Assembly (NCBI RefSeq): GCF_003634705.1
Contig: NZ_RBWU01000006.1
Location: 62,001-126,000 of the forward strand
Source of the DNA: Actinomadura pelletieri DSM 43383
Lineage (GTDB): Bacteria; Actinomycetota; Actinomycetes; Streptosporangiales; Streptosporangiaceae
Length of the DNA: 64,000 nt
Direction: 5' to 3'
Shown piece by piece: positions 24,634 to 34,995 of the stretch; position 1 is the first letter of the stretch, and each line of letters starts with the position of its first letter. The translations under genes were made by a program, and so were the position numbers. Below the pieces are notes generated by a model. It had not been told where the DNA came from. It made no database searches and was given only the letters and a program-made list of their open reading frames with translations.

Positions 24634-25755
24634 ATGAGCGCCTCAATGATCGACTGGAACGTGGCAGTTCAGGCCGGAACCCGGCTTGTCAGGCCCGGCC
24701 CGCAGGTCAGCCATGCCGAGGCCCGTGAGGTCGTGGCGGAGCTGCGTGAGCTGTCGAAGGTCGCGCACGGGCATGTCCGGGACTTCACCGGCCTGGCATC
24801 CGAGCTCGATCCCGCCCCGGCGACGATCGTGGACCGGCCCGGCTGGATCCGCGCGAACGTGGACGGTTTCCGTGTGGTGCTCGAACCGCTCATGGAGCAG
24901 ATGTCCCAGCGGCGTGGGCCGGGTGCCTTCGGCGGGGCGGGCAACGTCGTCGTCCAGGCTGTGGGCTCGCGCGTCACCGGCATGCAAGTAGGGGCCATCC
25001 TCGCCTACATGGCCAGCCGTGTGCTGGGCCAGTACGAGTTGTTCCTGCCGCCGGACCCGTCAGGGCACGCGCCGACCGGACGGCTGACCCTGGTCGCGCC
25101 GAACATCGTCCATGTCGAGCAGGAACTCGGCGTGGAGGCGCACGACTTCCGGCTGTGGGTGTGCCTGCATGAGGAGACCCATCGCGCCCAGTTCACCGGT
25201 GTCCCCTGGTTGCGCGAGTACGTGCAGGAGCAGATGACCGAGTTCCTTCTCGCGTCCGACCTCGACCCGGGTGTGATGCTGGAGCGCATCCGGGACGCGG
25301 CCGAAGCGGTCGCGGACGCCGTACGTGGGGGCGACGCCAACCTCATCGACGCGATCCAGTCGCCGGAACAGCGCGCGATCCTCGATCGCCTCACGGCGGT
25401 GATGACCCTCGTCGAGGGGCACGGCGACTACGTCATGGACGCGGTCGGCCCGGAGGTCGTCCCGTCCGTTCAGCAGATTCGCTCACGTTTCCAGGGGCGG
25501 CGTGACGGCGGCTCCAAGCTGGACAAGACGATCCGGCGTCTGCTCGGCATCGACCTCAAGATGAAGCAGTACGCGGAAGGATCGCGGTTCGTCCGCAGGG
25601 TCGTCGCCGAAGTGGGGATGAGCGGCTTCAACCAGGTGTGGCAGTCCTCGGAGACGCTCCCCACCCATGACGAGATCAAGGAGCCGACCCTCTGGATCGA
25701 GCGGGTCGTCGGTCCGCGCGCCATCGATGCGCCCCCCAAGGCCAACGAGGCCTGA
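24634..25755 (+). CDS. Zinc-dependent metalloprotease of the DUF2342 (F420-associated) family
   Basis: A 373-residue protein of the family annotated in actinobacteria as zinc-dependent metalloprotease or coenzyme F420 biosynthesis-associated protein. The zinc-binding HEETH box is at His179-His183 in LWVCLHEETHRAQFTGVPWL, and the conserved N-terminal region reads MIDWNVAVQAGTRLVRPGP. No signal peptide is visible, so it is probably cytoplasmic. The ATG at 24634 is chosen because GGTGGAG precedes it; an in-frame GTG lies three codons upstream. It sits between dacB and tilS, the conserved context for this family. Its physiological substrate is not established. Confidence 0.9.
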   Translation: MSASMIDWNVAVQAGTRLVRPGPQVSHAEAREVVAELRELSKVAHGHVRDFTGLASELDPAPATIVDRPGWIRANVDGFRVVLEPLMEQMSQRRGPGAFGGAGNVVVQAVGSRVTGMQVGAILAYMASRVLGQYELFLPPDPSGHAPTGRLTLVAPNIVHVEQELGVEAHDFRLWVCLHEETHRAQFTGVPWLREYVQEQMTEFLLASDLDPGVMLERIRDAAEAVADAVRGGDANLIDAIQSPEQRAILDRLTAVMTLVEGHGDYVMDAVGPEVVPSVQQIRSRFQGRRDGGSKLDKTIRRLLGIDLKMKQYAEGSRFVRRVVAEVGMSGFNQVWQSSETLPTHDEIKEPTLWIERVVGPRAIDAPPKANEA

Positions 25756-25812
25756 GCGGGGGAGCGGGGGAGCGGGAGCAGAATCAGGGCGCCGTGGTGA
25801 TATGGATTTGCC

Positions 25813-26835
25813 ATGGGGCCTGATCCGGCGGTGGCGGCGGTACGTCTCGCGGTGAGACGCTCTGTCGCCGATCTGCCGCCGGGTGCGGTGGTGGTCGCGG
25901 CCTGTAGTGGCGGTGCCGACTCGCTGGCCCTTGCCGGCGCGCTGGCCTTCGAGGCGCCCAGGGCGGGGCTGAGCGCAGCCGGTGTCACGATCGACCACGG
26001 GCTCCAGGACGGCTCGGCGGAACGCGCTGACGCGGTGGTGCGGACCCTGGCGGGTCTGGGGCTGGATCCATCCGGGTCGATCGCGGTCACCGTCGACGGG
26101 CCGGGTGGTCCGGAGAACGCGGCTCGTGAGGCTCGTTACAACGCGCTCGACGACGCCGCCCGCCGCTTGAGCGCGGTGGCCGTCCTGCTTGGGCACACGC
26201 TGAACGATCAGGCCGAAACCGTTCTCCTGGGGTTGGCGCGAGGTTCCGGGGCCCGATCCCTGGCCGGTATGCCGCCGGTGTTTCGCCGCCCGTCCGCCTC
26301 AGAGGGGGAGACGCAGGGGGTTCTCTACCAGAGGCCGCTGCTTGAACTCGACCGTGCCACAACGCGCAGAGCCTGTGAGGCGATGGGGCTTGAACCCTGG
26401 GACGATCCTCACAACGTTGACCCCGCTTACGCGCGCGTCCGGGTACGGCATGAGGCACTGCCCGCCCTGGAGAAGACCCTCGGCCCCGGAGTGACCGAGG
26501 CACTGGCACGGACGGCCAGGATGCTGCGGGACGACGCGGACGCCCTGGACGAACTCGCCGCGCACGCCTACGCAGACCTCGTCGAGGCCTCCGAAGAGGG
26601 CTACGGCACGGCCGTCAGCCTGGGAGGACTCGAGGACCTGCCCAGAGCCGTCCGCACACGGGTACTGCGGATGGCGGCGGTCAAGGCGGGAAGCCCACCG
26701 GGTACGCTCGCGGCGGTCCACGTCGATGCGGTGGATCGGCTGGTCACGGCCTGGCGGGGCCAGCGGCACGTGGATCTGCCCGGGGGGCTTCGGGCCGTCC
26801 GACGGTATGGGAAGCTGCTGTTCGGCCCGGTTTGA
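25813..26835 (+). CDS. tilS: tRNA(Ile)-lysidine synthetase
   Basis: A 340-residue N-type ATP pyrophosphatase that converts the wobble C of the CAU-anticodon tRNA-Ile to lysidine, so that it reads AUA. The PP-loop S32-G-G-A-D-S37 is preceded by VVVAAC. IDHGLQDGSAERADAVVRTL and LLGHTLNDQAETVLLGLARG are the other conserved blocks of the catalytic domain, and the second half is the shorter helical tail seen in actinobacterial enzymes. It lies directly upstream of hpt, a widely conserved pairing. Confidence 0.94.
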   Translation: MGPDPAVAAVRLAVRRSVADLPPGAVVVAACSGGADSLALAGALAFEAPRAGLSAAGVTIDHGLQDGSAERADAVVRTLAGLGLDPSGSIAVTVDGPGGPENAAREARYNALDDAARRLSAVAVLLGHTLNDQAETVLLGLARGSGARSLAGMPPVFRRPSASEGETQGVLYQRPLLELDRATTRRACEAMGLEPWDDPHNVDPAYARVRVRHEALPALEKTLGPGVTEALARTARMLRDDADALDELAAHAYADLVEASEEGYGTAVSLGGLEDLPRAVRTRVLRMAAVKAGSPPGTLAAVHVDAVDRLVTAWRGQRHVDLPGGLRAVRRYGKLLFGPV

Positions 26836-26962
26836 CATCGCGCCGTGGACGAATCGTTACACGACCGTCTCGCGGCGCGCCCGCCGCGTGAGCCGCGAGA
26901 ACGGCGCGTGGTGATGTCCGTCCCACCAGGACGGGCGAGGTCTGAGCGATGAGGGTGGGATT

Positions 26963-27535
26963 GTGGACGAGAAGGACCTGGGCACTGACCTGGCGAAGGT
27001 GCTCATATCGGAGGCCGATCTCCAGGCCAAGGTGCAGGAGCTCGCCGGGGAGATCGACGCCGACTACGCGGGTAGGGATCTGCTTCTCGTCGGTGTCCTC
27101 AAGGGCGCCGTCATGATCATGGCGGATCTGGCGAGGGCCCTGCATTCGCCCGCCTCGATGGACTGGATGGCGGTGTCGTCCTATGGGTCGGGGACGAAGT
27201 CGTCCGGTGTCGTGCGCATCCTGAAGGACCTCGATACGGACATCCTCGACCGGCACGTTCTGATCGTCGAGGACATCGTCGACTCCGGTCTGACCCTGTC
27301 GTGGCTGGTGAGCAACCTGCGCTCGCGGGGGCCCGCGTCGTTGGAGGTATGCGCGCTGCTGCGCAAACCGGAAGCGGTGAAGACCGACGTGGACGTCAGG
27401 TACATCGGGTTCGACATTCCTAACGAGTTCGTCATCGGCTACGGGCTCGACTATTCAGAGAAGTACCGGAACCTGCCGTTCGTCGGCACGCTCGCCCCAC
27501 ACGTGTACGGCGGCGGAGGCGCGAACGGAGCCTGA
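26963..27535 (+). CDS. hpt: Hypoxanthine phosphoribosyltransferase
   Basis: A 190-residue purine-salvage enzyme converting hypoxanthine (and guanine) with PRPP to IMP/GMP. The PRPP-binding loop is VLIVEDIVDSGLTLSWL, with the two acidic residues and D-S-G. The flexible catalytic loop contains SSYGSGTKSSGVV, and GVLKGAVMIMADLARAL is the N-terminal PPi loop region. Start is GTG at 26963. The tilS-hpt-ftsH order is conserved across many bacteria. Confidence 0.95.
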   Translation: MDEKDLGTDLAKVLISEADLQAKVQELAGEIDADYAGRDLLLVGVLKGAVMIMADLARALHSPASMDWMAVSSYGSGTKSSGVVRILKDLDTDILDRHVLIVEDIVDSGLTLSWLVSNLRSRGPASLEVCALLRKPEAVKTDVDVRYIGFDIPNEFVIGYGLDYSEKYRNLPFVGTLAPHVYGGGGANGA

Positions 27536-27876
27536 CCGGGCCGGGGAACGGGCCTGGGAAACGGGCCCGTGGAACGAGGCCAGGGAACAAGCGCCCGTGA
27601 CGAATCGTTGCAAAGGTCGTTGACGGGTATATGCGTGGGATGCAGGAGAACAGCGCAGGCTGCGTCGTCCGCATCCCGCGGTGTACCGTCGGTGTCCCAG
27701 ACCCTCGGGTCGGGGAGCCACACGAGGGAAGCCGCCACGGCGGATCCGGCGCCCCGGGCGACGGGCCGACGGTGGGACGCATGGTCGGTCGCCTCGGCGT
27801 TCGTCCCCCGGGACGGGCGAGCATCGCACACAGACGTTGGTCAGGAGGGACGGGCCCCGGAGGGGTAACCGGATAA
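27536..27876. other. Intergenic region upstream of ftsH
   Basis: This 341-bp space contains a modest hairpin just after hpt (ACGGGCC at 27548-27554 with GGCCCGT at 27564-27570, followed by no clear T-tract) and several near-repeats of GGGAAACGGGCC/GGAACGGGCC at 27540-27570. The remainder presumably carries the ftsH promoter and leader. An open frame from 27631 to 27876 has no protein-like features and I do not call it. Confidence 0.5.
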
Positions 27877-29880
<2,004 letters not shown>

Positions 29881-29885
29881 CCGCG

Positions 29886-30560
29886 TTGGCCGATTCGCAG
29901 CACGAAGCAGACCGGTGGTCCGCGGAGGAGGCCGCCCTCGACGCGGGGCGTGCGTTCGTGGAGGGCGAGGAGCCGATCCTCCAGGAGCCGCCCGGGTTCG
30001 ACCACGCTCGGATCGAGAAGGCGGTCCGCGAGATCCTGTTCGCGATCGGGGAGGATCCCGACCGTGACGGGCTCCGTGACACCCCGGCCAGGGTGGCCCG
30101 CGCGTACGCCGAACAGTTCGCCGGTCTGAGGCAGGCGCCGGAGGACGCGCTGACGACGGTGTTCGACGCCGACCATGAAGAGATGGTCCTGGTGAAGGAC
30201 ATCGAGGTGTACTCCGTCTGCGAGCACCATCTCGTCCCGTTCCACGGGGTGGCCCACGTGGGGTACACGCCGAACAAGAAGGGGCAGATCACCGGGTTGT
30301 CGAAGCTGGCCCGGCTGGTGGACGTGTACGCGCGCCGCCCGCAGGTCCAGGAACGGATGACCAGCCAGGTCGCCGACGCCCTGATGAAGGTGCTGGAGCC
30401 CCGCGGGGTGATCGTGGTGATCGAGGCGGAGCATCTGTGCATGACGATGCGGGGGGTGCGCAAGCCCGGCGCGAAGACCGTGACGTCCGCGGTGCGCGGC
30501 GACTTCCGTGATCATGCCGAGACGCGGGCCGAGGCGATGAGCTTGATTCTCGGGCGCTAG
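29886..30560 (+). CDS. folE: GTP cyclohydrolase I
   Basis: A 224-residue enzyme catalysing the first step of folate synthesis, GTP to 7,8-dihydroneopterin triphosphate. Zinc ligands are visible in SVCEHHLVPFHGVAHVGYTP (Cys and His) and EAEHLCMTMRGVRKPG (Cys). GLSKLARLVDVYARRPQVQE is the catalytic helix region. The proposed start is TTG at 29886, only 5 bp after the ftsH stop; an N-terminal acidic extension of about 35 residues precedes the conserved core. A strong terminator follows, separating it from folP. Confidence 0.96.
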   Translation: MADSQHEADRWSAEEAALDAGRAFVEGEEPILQEPPGFDHARIEKAVREILFAIGEDPDRDGLRDTPARVARAYAEQFAGLRQAPEDALTTVFDADHEEMVLVKDIEVYSVCEHHLVPFHGVAHVGYTPNKKGQITGLSKLARLVDVYARRPQVQERMTSQVADALMKVLEPRGVIVVIEAEHLCMTMRGVRKPGAKTVTSAVRGDFRDHAETRAEAMSLILGR

Positions 30561-30598
30561 CGACCGTCCGCCCTACCCCAGGGGGCACCGGACGTCTC

Positions 30599-30629
30599 AA
30601 CGGGCCTCAGCGTGCCGCTGAGGCCCGTT
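30599..30629 (+). terminator. Terminator after folE
   Basis: A 14-bp perfect stem (AACGGGCCTCAGCG and CGCTGAGGCCCGTT) closes a three-base loop, TGC, followed by TCGCTGTCATT. It lies 38 bp after the folE stop. Confidence 0.85.
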
Positions 30630-30915
30630 TCGCTGTCATTGAGCCGCGGGAGCCTCCGCTTCCGGTCGGCCGCGGAGATCCGCCCGCAGAACGGTGATCT
30701 TCGCCGGGCTCGGGATCGGCCACGGTGACGTGACCGGGCTGACCGTCCGGGCGACGGAACGCCGCCGCACCGTGTTCGTGGCTGGAGATTTCGGCTGCCC
30801 TGGCGGCCTCCTCGGACGCGGTCCGGGGATGCCGTCGCAGGTCGCGGGGCGTGGGCGATGAGGCGGTGAGGGCGTCTCTCCGGCCGGACATGTGCAAGGC
30901 ATAGGCTTGGGTGTC
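30630..30915. other. Leader and promoter region of the folP operon
   Basis: About 290 bp between the folE terminator and folP. A minus-strand frame (30607-30891) is open but has no recognisable content and would run into the terminator, so it is not called. The promoter for the five-gene folate operon should lie here; I cannot point to its boxes. Confidence 0.4.
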
Positions 30916-31839
30916 ATGACCATTGCCACCGTTCCGGGGCTGCCTGAGCCAGGGCGTTGCCTTGTCATGGGCGTGGTCAACGTGACCCCTGATTCGTTCT
31001 CGGACGGTGGGGCCTGGTTCGACCCTGAGAAGGCCGTCCGGCATGGGCTGGACCTCGTCGCGGAGGGCGCCGACATCGTGGACGTGGGCGGCGAGTCCAC
31101 GCGCCCCGGTGCCCAGCGTGTGTCGAAGGACGAGGAGCTGCGCCGCGTCGTTCCGGTCATAGAGGCGCTCGTCGAACAGGGCGTCCCGGTCAGTGTCGAC
31201 ACCATGCGCGCGGAGGTGGCGGAGGCCGCCGTCGGTGTGGGCGCCCGGCTGGTGAACGACGTCAGTGGCGGCCTCGCCGATCCGGACATGCCGCGAGTGG
31301 TGGCCGCCGCGGGTGTCCCGTACGTCGTCATGCACTGGCGGGGTCACAGTCACGACATGCAGACCCGCGCCATCTACACGGACGTGGTGCGCGAGGTGCG
31401 CGACGAGCTTCTCCGCAGGGTCGACGCCGTGCTGGACGAAGGCGTCGACCCGTCGATGGTCGTGCTCGATCCCGGTCTGGGGTTCGCGAAGAACCCCGAG
31501 AAATCGCACAACTGGTCGCTGCTGGCGCACCTGGACGCCTTCACCGGCATTGGTTACCCCGTCATCGTCGGTGCGTCCCGTAAGGGGTTCCTCACAAGGC
31601 TGCTTGAGGAACCCGACGGGACCCGCCGACCGTTCCTCGAATGCGACGACGCCACCGTCGCCGTCACAGCGCTGGTCGCCGCGGCCGGTGCCTGGTGTGT
31701 GCGGGTCCACCGCGTCCGCCCGAACGCGGACGCGGTACGGGTGGCGGCCGCCGTCCGCGCGGCCCGTCCCGTTACCGAGGACGGCCCCGATACCGCCGTG
31801 ACCCCCGACCACGCCGACCCCGGGAGTCGTCCACGATGA
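30916..31839 (+). CDS. folP: Dihydropteroate synthase
   Basis: A 307-residue TIM-barrel enzyme joining 6-hydroxymethyl-dihydropterin pyrophosphate with p-aminobenzoate, the sulfonamide target. Signatures are CLVMGVVNVTPDSFSDGG, ADIVDVGGESTRPGA, the Asp-Val-Ser segment VNDVSGGLADP and SRKGFLTRLL. The ATG at 30916 is chosen because it places the first strand normally. A 30-residue Pro/Asp-rich tail follows the barrel. Its stop overlaps the next start as ATGA, beginning a run of four such overlaps through to the DUF3180 gene. Confidence 0.95.
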   Translation: MTIATVPGLPEPGRCLVMGVVNVTPDSFSDGGAWFDPEKAVRHGLDLVAEGADIVDVGGESTRPGAQRVSKDEELRRVVPVIEALVEQGVPVSVDTMRAEVAEAAVGVGARLVNDVSGGLADPDMPRVVAAAGVPYVVMHWRGHSHDMQTRAIYTDVVREVRDELLRRVDAVLDEGVDPSMVVLDPGLGFAKNPEKSHNWSLLAHLDAFTGIGYPVIVGASRKGFLTRLLEEPDGTRRPFLECDDATVAVTALVAAAGAWCVRVHRVRPNADAVRVAAAVRAARPVTEDGPDTAVTPDHADPGSRPR

Positions 31840-32273
31840 GCCGTGCCGTGAACCGCGCCGACGTGGACGAGGTCCACGCCGAGTTCTACGCGGCGTTCGA
31901 GGAAGGCGACCTGGACCGCATGTCCGACGTGTGGGCGGACGGTCCCTACGCCGACGGGGTCTCCTGCGTGCATCCCGGCTGGACGATGCTGCGCGGACGT
32001 CAGGAAGTGCTCCGTTCCTGGGCGCTCATCATGGCCAACACGACCTACATCCAGTTCGTGCTGACCGACGTCGAGACCGACGTTTACGGTGATCACGCGG
32101 TGGTGACCTGCAAGGAGAACGTCCTCACCGCCGACGAGGACACCGAGGCCGGGTTCCTCGCCGGAGGAAGCATCGTGGCCACCAACGTGTTCGTCCGGGC
32201 GGACGGAGAGTGGAGGCTCCTGCTCCATCACGGTTCCCCGGTCCTCAACGTCGCGGATGCGGAGGAAGAATGA
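31836..32273 (+). CDS. NTF2-like/SnoaL-type protein in the folate operon
   Basis: A 145-residue cone-shaped NTF2-like fold protein: helix RADVDEVHAEFYAAFEEGDL, then DRMSDVWADGPYADGVSCVH, the GRQEVLRSWALIM helix and a C-terminal sheet ending NVFVRADGEWRLLLHHGSP. Proteins of this type recur between folP and folB in actinobacteria. They may be enzymes or ligand-binding proteins; no catalytic residue set is recognisable. ATGA overlaps on both sides (31836-31839, 32270-32273) make co-translation with folP and folB very likely, which argues for a role in pterin metabolism. Confidence 0.88.
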   Translation: MSRAVNRADVDEVHAEFYAAFEEGDLDRMSDVWADGPYADGVSCVHPGWTMLRGRQEVLRSWALIMANTTYIQFVLTDVETDVYGDHAVVTCKENVLTADEDTEAGFLAGGSIVATNVFVRADGEWRLLLHHGSPVLNVADAEEE

Positions 32274-32635
32274 CGCTCGACCGCATCGAACTGCGCGGCC
32301 TGCGGGCCCGGGGGCGGCACGGGTTCCTGCCCGCGGAACGCGAACTGGGGCAGGAGTTCGTGGTGGACGCCGTACTGGGCCTCGACACCCGCCCTGCCGC
32401 AGCCGAGGACGACCTCTCGCGTACCGTCGACTACGGAACGCTCGCCGGTCGTCTGGTCGCCGTCATCGAGGGAGAGCCCGTCAACCTCCTCGAAACACTG
32501 GCCGACCGGCTGGCGAAGAAGTGTCTGGAGGACAGGGCGGTGTCCGAAGTCGAGATCACCGTCCACAAGCCGAACGCCCCTGTGCCGCACCCCTTCACGG
32601 ACATCGCCGTGAAGATCAGGAGGAGTCGCCCATGA
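32270..32635 (+). CDS. folB: Dihydroneopterin aldolase
   Basis: A 121-residue enzyme cleaving 7,8-dihydroneopterin to 6-hydroxymethyl-dihydropterin and glycolaldehyde. The N-terminal block is LDRIELRGLRARGRHGFLPA followed by ERELGQEFVVDA. DYGTLAGRLVAVIEGEPVNL plus LLETLADRLA supply the Tyr and Glu of the active site, and the C terminus has VTVHKPNAPV-like EITVHKPNAPVPHPFTDIAV. Start and stop both overlap neighbours by ATGA. Confidence 0.95.
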   Translation: MTLDRIELRGLRARGRHGFLPAERELGQEFVVDAVLGLDTRPAAAEDDLSRTVDYGTLAGRLVAVIEGEPVNLLETLADRLAKKCLEDRAVSEVEITVHKPNAPVPHPFTDIAVKIRRSRP

Positions 32636-33219
32636 CAGCGTCCGACCGCATGCCCGACCGCACCGCCACCGGTGGACACATGCTGGTCGAGCACCGTGTC
32701 GTCTTCTCGATCGGCAGCAACCTCGGAGACCGGCTGGACAACATCCAGGAAGCGGTGGACGCGCTGTTCGACGCTCCCGGGCTGAACTTCGTGGCGTTCT
32801 CCCCCGTCTACGAGACCGCGCCCTACGCCCCACCGGGGGAGACCATCCCCGAACAGGGCGACTTCCTCAACATCGTGCTCATCGCCGACACGCGACTGCC
32901 ACCGGAGAACCTTCTCGAACGCGTCCTGAACATCGAGAACTCGTTGCGGCGGGAACGCCGTGTCCGTTGGGGGCCGCGCACCCTCGACATCGACATCGTC
33001 GCCTTCGGGGACATCTCGTCCGACGACCCCGATCTCACGCTTCCGCACCCCCGCGCGCACGAGCGCGCGTTCGTGCTCGTGCCGTGGGCCGACATCGAGC
33101 CCGACGTCCTGCTCGCCGGGCACGGCCGTGTCGGTGACCTCGCCCAGGCCAAACAGGCGGAGGGGGGACCGTCGGCCGTGCGTCGCCGGGAGGACCTCGC
33201 TCTCCAGCAGCCTGCATGA
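32632..33219 (+). CDS. folK: 2-amino-4-hydroxy-6-hydroxymethyldihydropteridine pyrophosphokinase
   Basis: A 195-residue HPPK that pyrophosphorylates 6-hydroxymethyl-dihydropterin, the substrate of FolP. It shows FSIGSNLGDRLDNIQEAVDA, the pterin-binding SPVYETAPY, and RWGPRTLDIDIVAFGD with the two magnesium-binding Asp residues. It then has TLPHPRAHERAFVLVPWADI. About 20 extra N-terminal residues precede the core. ATG overlaps the folB stop as ATGA, and its own stop overlaps the next gene in the same way. Confidence 0.96.
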   Translation: MTASDRMPDRTATGGHMLVEHRVVFSIGSNLGDRLDNIQEAVDALFDAPGLNFVAFSPVYETAPYAPPGETIPEQGDFLNIVLIADTRLPPENLLERVLNIENSLRRERRVRWGPRTLDIDIVAFGDISSDDPDLTLPHPRAHERAFVLVPWADIEPDVLLAGHGRVGDLAQAKQAEGGPSAVRRREDLALQQPA

Positions 33220-33725
33220 AACCGTCCCGCCCGCTCTTCCTCATCGCCCTCGTGGTCGTCATCGCGGTGATCACCTGGGCGGTGCTGCGTTCCGCCTACC
33301 TGTCACTGCCGCCGCTGCCGTGGACGGCGGTCCCGACGCTGCTGCTGCTGGCGCTCGGTGAGGGCTTCACGGGCCTGAACGTGCTGCGCCGCATCCGCCA
33401 CAGGCCCGGCCCGGGACGCGCGCGTGACGTGAACCGCAAACCGGCGCCTAAGCCGCTGGATCCGATGGCGGTGGCGCGGCTCGCCGCCCTGGGCAAGGCC
33501 AGCGCGCACTCCGCCGCGGTCATCGCGGGCATCTTCGCCGGGTTCGCCGCCAGTCTCGTCTCGTCGCTCGACAAGCCGACGCCCCGCTACGACTTCTTCG
33601 TCAGCGGCGGGACGTTCCTGGCCGCCGCCGTCCTGGTCGCCGCCGCGCTGTTCCTGGAATACGCGTGCCGGGTGCCCAAGGGCCCGGACGAGGAGGAACG
33701 CGACCGCGGCGCGTCCCGCGCCTGA
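33216..33725 (+). CDS. DUF3180 family membrane protein
   Basis: A 169-residue protein with four predicted membrane helices: residues about 6-27, 38-55, a pair of Ala-rich segments around 95-115, and 132-150. A basic cytoplasmic loop lies in the middle (RRIRHRPGPGRARDVNRKP) and a charged C-terminal tail follows. This is the DUF3180 pattern always found directly after folK in actinobacteria. The ATG overlaps the folK stop (ATGA). Function unknown; the genetic coupling hints at a link with folate synthesis or simply operon inheritance. Confidence 0.9.
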   Translation: MKPSRPLFLIALVVVIAVITWAVLRSAYLSLPPLPWTAVPTLLLLALGEGFTGLNVLRRIRHRPGPGRARDVNRKPAPKPLDPMAVARLAALGKASAHSAAVIAGIFAGFAASLVSSLDKPTPRYDFFVSGGTFLAAAVLVAAALFLEYACRVPKGPDEEERDRGASRA

Positions 33726-33767
33726 CCCGCACGCGCGTCCCGCGCCTGACCCGCCGGCGTGCGAGCG

Positions 33768-34916
33768 TCACTTGTCGATGTCGCCGACCACGAAGAACAT
33801 CGAACCGAGGATGGCGATCATGTCGGCGACCAGGTTGCCGGGGAGCAGTTCCTTCAGTACCTGGATGTTGTTGAAGGACGCGGACCGCAGCTTCATCCGC
33901 CACGGAGTCTTCTCACCGCGCGACACCAGGTAGTAGCCGTTGATGCCGAGAGGGTTCTCCGTCCAGGCGTAGGTGTGCCCCTCCGGAACCTTCAGCACCT
34001 TCGGGAGCCGCTGGTTGATAGGACCTGGCGGCAGCTCGACCAGACGGTCGAGGCACGCGTCCGCCAAGTCGAGGGACGCGTGCACCTGGTCGAGGAGGCA
34101 TTCGAACCGGGCCAGACAGTCGCCCTCGGAGCGGGTGACCACACGGACGTCGAGTTCGCCGTAGGCGAGGTACGGCTCGTCACGGCGAAGGTCGAAATCC
34201 AGGCCGGACGCGCGTGCGATGGGCCCCGACACCCCGTACTGAAGGATCTGCTCCTGGGTGAGGACCCCGACGCCTCTGGTCCGGGCACGGAAGATCTCGT
34301 TGCCCATGATGAGGTCGTCGATGTCGCCCATACGGGCACGGACCTCGGACACGGCCTTGCGCGCACGTCCCGTCCAACCCGCGGGCAATTCCTCCTTCAG
34401 CCCACCGACCCGGTTGAACATGTAGTGCATGCGTCCACCGGAGACTTCCTCCATCACCCGCTGCAACGCCTCCCGCTCACGGAACGCGTAGAAGATGGGG
34501 GTGATGGCGCCGACCTCCAGCGGATACGAGCCGAGGAACATCAGATGGTTGAGGACGCGGTTGAGTTCGGCCAGTAGCGTCCTCGCCCATACGGCGCGGA
34601 CCGGAACCTCCATGCCCAGCATCCGTTCGGCGGCGAGAACCACGCCGAGTTCGCTGGAGAACGCCGACAGCCAGTCGTGCCGGTTGGCCAGCACGATGAT
34701 CTGACGGAAGTCCCGGACCTCGAAGAGCTTCTCCGCTCCTCGGTGCATGTAGCCGATGATGGGTTCCGCCGCCGAGATACGTTCGCCGTCCAACGTCAGC
34801 CGCAGTCGCAGCACCCCGTGCGTGGACGGGTGCTGGGGGCCGATGTTCAGGGTCATGTCCTCGGTGGCGAGCTCCTTGGCGCCCGCACCGATTCCGACGA
34901 TCCGTTCGGTGGTCAT
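33768..34916 (-). CDS. nuoD: Orphan NADH-quinone oxidoreductase subunit D homologue
   Basis: A 382-residue member of the NuoD/Nqo4 49-kDa family, which forms part of the quinone-binding cavity of complex I. It has the N-terminal MTLNIGPQHPSTHGVLRL, then IIGYMHRGAEKLFEVRDFRQ, NRHDWLSAFSSELG and the helix LLAELNRVLNHLMFLGSYPL. The C terminus ends with the usual Asp-Ile-Asp region (VVGDIDK). No other nuo gene is present in the window, so this is the stand-alone second copy seen at this location in other actinomycetes. Arg59 in Y-M-H-R-G-A-E-K corresponds to the arginine methylated in the human homologue NDUFS2. A MidA-like methyltransferase is 3.5 kb away. Confidence 0.92.
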   Translation of the reverse strand: MTTERIVGIGAGAKELATEDMTLNIGPQHPSTHGVLRLRLTLDGERISAAEPIIGYMHRGAEKLFEVRDFRQIIVLANRHDWLSAFSSELGVVLAAERMLGMEVPVRAVWARTLLAELNRVLNHLMFLGSYPLEVGAITPIFYAFREREALQRVMEEVSGGRMHYMFNRVGGLKEELPAGWTGRARKAVSEVRARMGDIDDLIMGNEIFRARTRGVGVLTQEQILQYGVSGPIARASGLDFDLRRDEPYLAYGELDVRVVTRSEGDCLARFECLLDQVHASLDLADACLDRLVELPPGPINQRLPKVLKVPEGHTYAWTENPLGINGYYLVSRGEKTPWRMKLRSASFNNIQVLKELLPGNLVADMIAILGSMFFVVGDIDK

Positions 34917-34995
34917 GGTCGCGTCTCCACCCGCTCGGGTCAGTACTTCATGGTCCCATGGCGAGCGCCACTCGTTATCCGATTGACTGGTGGGG

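Noticed and set aside
29886..30560. Considered a folE start further downstream at a conventional codon
   Set aside because: The TTG at 29886 lies 5 bp after ftsH and keeps the acidic N-terminal extension common in actinobacterial FolE. A later start remains possible but is not better supported.
30607..30891. Possible small minus-strand gene before folP
   Set aside because: It has no ribosome-binding site or recognisable content, and its end lies inside the folE terminator.
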